Positions 60,450 through 64,000 of a stretch of 64,000 bases of DNA are shown piece by piece; position 1 is the first letter of the stretch; each line of letters opens with the position of its first letter. The notes below the pieces were generated by a model, which did no database searches, was not told the DNA's origin, and saw only the letters and a program-made list of their open reading frames with translations. Where the stretch lies: NCBI RefSeq assembly GCF_016802725.1, contig NC_052670.1, positions 19,081,641-19,145,640 on the forward strand, read 5' to 3'. Both the position numbers and the translations under genes were made by a program. The stretch is from Solenopsis invicta. Lineage: Eukaryota > Arthropoda > Insecta > Hymenoptera > Formicidae.

Positions 60450-61172
60450 CTACCAGATACCTCCAAAGTGAGGAGCGGCCGGAGGATTGAATCTCCATTC
60501 GACGCCCTTGCTTGCTAGAAGTTCAACCAGCTGTCGGTTGTCCTCCACTGCTGCTTGGAAAAGTGCTCGGAGTTGAGCATCGGCGCCTACGAAGTTTGTA
60601 CCTCTGTCGCTGTACATTGACTGACACATCCCGTGACGTGAGACGAACCGTCGAAAAACGGCAATGCAAGCATCCGTGGAGTAGTCGGACACCAACTCGA
60701 GATGGACAGCTCTGGTGGCAAGGCAGATGAAGATGCAGAAGAAGACCTTCTTCGATTTATGACCTCGTCCCGCTGCTGTTCGAACCAGCACCGGTCCCGC
60801 ATAATCCACGCCAGTGTGAGTGAAGGGCCGCACTCTAGACTTCGGAAGCTTACTCATTGGAGGTTGAGGAGAAGCCACCCGCCATCGCATGCAGGGAATG
60901 CATCGGTGAATGAGGCGTCGAATCTCGAGGCGTCCACCGGGCACCCAGTATCGTTGACGGAGTTGTCCCAGGGTTAGCTGCACTCCTCCATGCAAGGTCT
61001 TCTGGTGGCAGGCCTCGATTACAAGCATTGTAAAATGAGACCCACGAGGCAGGATCACAGGATGTCGCTTGTCAGGGTAGAGAACGGCGTGCTTAAGCCG
61101 CCCGCCGACCCGAATGATTCCGTGCTCGTCCTTGAATGGGATCAGCTTCACCAGCAAACTGCGTCTCGGCAA
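60450..61172 (-). pseudogene. BEL/Pao integrase
   Basis: The zinc-binding N-terminal part (HQKTLHGGVQLTLGQLRQRY...CIPCMRW) is followed by the catalytic core with VDYAGPV (first Asp) and YSDRGTNFVGA (second Asp), and by the third catalytic region near the end (PPAAPHFGGIW), where it is cut by a stop at about 60450. Confidence 0.9.
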
Positions 61173-61211
61173 CGAACCTCCTTTGGAAAGCGCCAGCGTT
61201 TCAACTCGGAA

Positions 61212-61544
61212 TCATCTGCTCTGCACACAGCGTATCCAGCGACGACGTGCCTCCTCGATTTCCTGTGGTGTTAGTGGAGTACCTGAAAAAGATGAAGTGT
61301 GTCGTGTTCTGATCGCCTCAAGCCAACGACAGCACCAAGCGGTCATCCGCAGCAGGCGATGTAGCTTTGAAAAGCGCTGCAGCAGAGGTGTGTCCTGACC
61401 CTCTTCAGGGTCAACGGTGGTAGCGTGTATCTGCAAACGCTCGTCTGGTAACGGCGATGGCGGCGACGGAGAGTCCTCTTTGAAGGGGCACTCGGCTTCT
61501 TCAGTCAGCCAGGTCGGGCCGCTCCACCAGAGTGAAGGCTCCAA
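61212..61544 (-). pseudogene. BEL/Pao connector between RNase H and integrase
   Basis: Typical linker of the family: SLWWSGPTWL at the start, then RFSKLHRLLRMTAWC and LTPQEIEEARRRWIR. It is followed by a stop and then the integrase in the same frame. Confidence 0.8.
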
Positions 61545-62184
61545 GAGATCCTTTGGAGAGAGCCCGCGTGAAGCACAATCTGCCGGATTTGAATTGCCTT
61601 AAAATGTGATGCCATCGAGCCTCGGGAAGCGTCCGTTGTATGTCTGCTACTCGGTTAGCTACGTAGGTTTTCCACCGAGAAGGATGACCTTTGAGCCAGG
61701 TAAGGGTAACCGTTGAGTCGGTCCAGAGATGAAGAGGCACAGACGTCAATTTCATGACCGTCGTCACGTGAACTGTTAGCTTTGCTAAGAGAGCGGCCGC
61801 GCAGAGTTCTAGACGAGGAAGCGATATCGGCCGCACTGGAGCTACCTTGGTTTTAGCCTGAAGTAAAAAAGAATGTCGACTTTCTTGATCTGCAACCCGG
61901 AGATTTACAGCCGCTGCATATGCTCGCTCTGAAGCATCTGCAAATCCGTGCACCTCAGCGTGACTACCCGCCGTGCTAATTTGTATCCAGCGTGGTACGC
62001 GTACTTGCTCGAGTAAAGGTAACTCGTCGCGCAATCGCTGCCACACTCGTTCTTCTGTTAAAGAGACAGGTTGGTCCCACTCAAGTTGTTGTAGCCACAG
62101 TGTCTGAATGAAGATCTTCGCAGCTATGATCACCGGTGAAAGCCAGCCCATCGGATCGAACAGACATGCTGTTTGTGAGAGCAC
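61501..62184 (-). pseudogene. BEL/Pao RNase H region
   Basis: Begins in the RT connection (LSQTACLFDPMGWLSPVII) and contains HGFADASERAYAAAV (first catalytic Asp of RNase H), PRLELCAAALLAKL (Glu) and LWTDSTVTLTWL (Asp). A frameshift near 61590 moves the true continuation into the frame of 61544-61212. Confidence 0.9.
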
Positions 62185-62241
62185 GATACGTTTTGTTACT
62201 TGCCCTGCATCTAATGGCCGTACTCGAAAAGCGAAGAAATC

Positions 62242-62964
62242 TTATCGTGGATGCCACAGCAGGCCCAAGGTAGAATGCTCGACGTCGGCGTCCCACGCTC
62301 GAGGATCTTGAACCTGGCGATGCTCGAGCGGAATGTCTGTTAAGACTGTGTCGGAATTAGCAGCCCATTTGCAAAGAGGAAAGCCACCGGCGGCGCAGAG
62401 ACCAGTCAGCTCGTCTCTCAATACTTGTGCTTCGTCGAGGGTGTCTGCACCTGTAAGAATGTCGTCAACGTATGTATCTCGTTGTATGACGACGGCAGCG
62501 TGCGGGAAACGAATCTCTTCATCTGCGGCAAGTTGTCTGAGTGTACGCATAGCCAGGAAGGGAGCGCAGGCTAAGCCGTAAGTGACAGTGTTTAACCGGA
62601 ATTCCTGCAGATCACCGCTCGTCTCAGGTCGCCACAGTATTCTCTGCAGATCTCTGTCGTCCTGGTGCACCAGAATCTGACGGTACATTTTCTCCATGTC
62701 TGCTGCCAAGGAGAACTTGTGTTGCCGCCATCGTAGCAACACGTCGGACAGCTCAGGCAGGAGATTTGATCCGGTAGCGAGATGAGCATTGAGGCAGTCT
62801 CCATCGGCCAAGCGCGATGATCCGTTAAAGACCACACGAATCTTCCCGGAGGACGTCGATCCCTTGACGACTCCGTGATGAGGCAAGTAGCAGACGCGTC
62901 GCTGCTCATGCTCGAAAGATGACGACGACGCTGTCATATGACCAAGGTCAACGTATTTGGCCAT
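62242..62964 (-). pseudogene. BEL/Pao reverse transcriptase
   Basis: In the same frame after the stop. It carries YLPHHGVVKG, KIRVVFNGSSR, the fingers-palm block DMEKMYRQILVHQDDRDLQR and the catalytic motif TYVDDILTG near 62470. It copies the element's RNA into DNA. The frame stops at TAA (62242) and continues in frame in the next part. Confidence 0.9.
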
Positions 62965-62982
62965 GAAGTTGCGGTACAGCCG

Positions 62983-63537
62983 TTAGAAGTCGTGGTTGAC
63001 CGTAAAACGACGCTCCATGCATTGTAGCAAGCGTACCGCCGCTCGTCGCGTTTCGTAGAGATTCGGTAGCGTGGATTTCACCGGAAGGCGCACGATGTAT
63101 CTACCCTCAGGCGTTCTGCTATGCGAGGAAACGAAAAGATCTTCGCACATCTGATCCTCATCGGTTAGGGGAAGGGGAGCGCTCGGAGGCTCTTCCTGAC
63201 TCCAAAAACGGCGCACCAGCTCCGTGATTTCTGCGTTCGTTTGGCAGAAATGCGTCGAAGACGAGTTGCTCAGCACAGCATCATCGACGACTCCTGAAAG
63301 GATCCAGCCCAGCGAAGTTCGTTGTGCGATCGATGCGCGAGGGCCGCCTTTGCGCAGGCCCTCCTCGACGATCGCGGAATGCACATCGGTGCCCAAAAGT
63401 AGTTCCATCGCATCACCTTTCATGAACTCCGGATCTGCGAGCTGTAAATCACGGATGTGAGGCCAGTTCGCGCACGTGGCCTCCACTTGCGTCCCGTATG
63501 CAGAGATTCGCGGCATGACTAGCGCGGACAATTGCAT
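62983..63537 (-). pseudogene. BEL/Pao protease end and linker to reverse transcriptase
   Basis: Same frame as the preceding part, after the TGA. It contains MELLLGTDVHSAIVEEGLRK, the second half of the retropepsin-like fold, and RTSLGWILSG, then the acidic linker to the polymerase (EEPPSAPLPLTDEDQMCEDL). It ends in TAA at 62983. Confidence 0.85.
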
Positions 63538-63576
63538 TGAAAAGTTTGTAGTGAGCGAGCTGATAATTATTGATAT

Positions 63577-64000
63577 TCAACCTTTCGTCGTCCCGGTCTG
63601 TTGCCCGCCAACGCCGAAGATTGACACTGAGGCGGGTAAGCGTGGAAGGCGAAGAAGCTGAGCGAGCGCCTCGCTTGCAATTGAAATCTCGGACCCGGGA
63701 TCGATTAACGCACGAACTGTATGACGAGCACCATACTTATCTGTTATGTCTACTCGTGCGGTGGCCAACAAAACTGCGGCTCTCTTTTCCTCGAATTGAT
63801 GCACATGAAGCGACGTTGGAGAAGCACTGGAGGAAGCCGTCGATTCGGAACTGGCCTTGGAGATGCACACATCGTGAATGTAACTATGATGTCGTGCGTT
63901 GCAGGCGGCGCAGGATTTCCGCAATGGACACTCTGTCACAGCGTGGTTGCCGAAGCAGTTGAAGCACAGCTTGTTGCTCTCCGCAAACTCCTTCTTTTGA
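63577..64000 (-). pseudogene. BEL/Pao gag end and aspartic protease
   Basis: The window edge opens in a double zinc-knuckle region (LCFNCFGNHAVTECPLR, then SCAACNARHHSYIH). It is followed by a protease-like domain with ALIDPGSEISIAS, where the Asp-Pro-Gly-Ser replaces the usual Asp-Ser/Thr-Gly order of many retroviral-type proteases; this is normal for BEL/Pao. The frame ends in TGA at 63577 but resumes in the same frame. Confidence 0.85.

Larger units (their letters stand above)
59383..64000 (-). mobile_element. BEL/Pao LTR retrotransposon, decayed, running off the window
   Basis: Minus-strand gag end, protease, reverse transcriptase, RNase H and integrase follow in that order, with a C-terminal domain found in BEL/Pao polyproteins. 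The 5' LTR and most of gag are beyond 64000. The frame has at least four in-frame stops and two or more frameshifts. Confidence 0.9.

Overview
This window is a piece of an AT-rich animal nuclear genome, almost certainly an insect. The evidence is splice-bounded coding sequence, a short TTAGG run (the insect telomere motif) near 28.87 kb, a Copia element primed by an internal fragment of initiator tRNA-Met, BEL/Pao and P-type elements, and many TA-flanked mariner-type repeats. An ant or other hymenopteran is a reasonable guess, but that is inference. There are no bacterial-style operons.

Layout. 1-343 is the end of a mariner-type repeat. 1008-4582 is the only host-like coding sequence, a large last exon of a low-complexity protein I could not name. 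4.6-22.5 kb is gene-poor: foldback MITEs (5.2, 6.0, 10.3, 17.6, 20.2-22.5 kb), microsatellites, and two decayed mariner transposons (12.4 and 14.1-15.4 kb). 22.5-29.6 kb is AT-rich sequence in which I recognise no gene. 29.7-35.4 kb holds a large inverted repeat, a perfect 94-nt hairpin, a purine-rich repeat, a decayed LINE 3' end carrying two MITEs, and a TIR element. 36.7-39.5 kb and 45.2-48.2 kb are two related DD41D (rosa-like) mariner elements with long inverted repeats; the second encodes an intact 351-residue transposase. Between them lie a tRNA-like SINE head, a 3.1-kb hAT element with a perfect 8-bp target duplication, and a 705-bp palindromic MITE. 48.5-59.2 kb is a broken P-element transposase gene with a THAP finger split over two exons. 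A Copia element sits in its coding exon and an odd Gypsy derivative with inverted LTRs sits in an intron. 59.4 kb to the window end is a decayed BEL/Pao element on the minus strand.

The most interesting signals are these. (1) Both rosa-like elements carry a minisatellite (41-bp and 43-bp units) directly behind the transposase stop codon. The two arrays are homologous, and each unit can form a hairpin whose arms changed together while the loop stayed the same. (2) A gag-only Gypsy unit is flanked by LTRs in inverted rather than direct orientation, with TG/CA ends and a matching 4-bp flank. (3) A perfect 42-bp inverted repeat lies inside a 2.4-kb inverted-repeat structure whose two arms encode the same hydrophobic peptide. 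(4) The nested order P, then Copia and Gypsy, can be read directly, because removing the Copia and one ATTAT copy restores the P reading frame.
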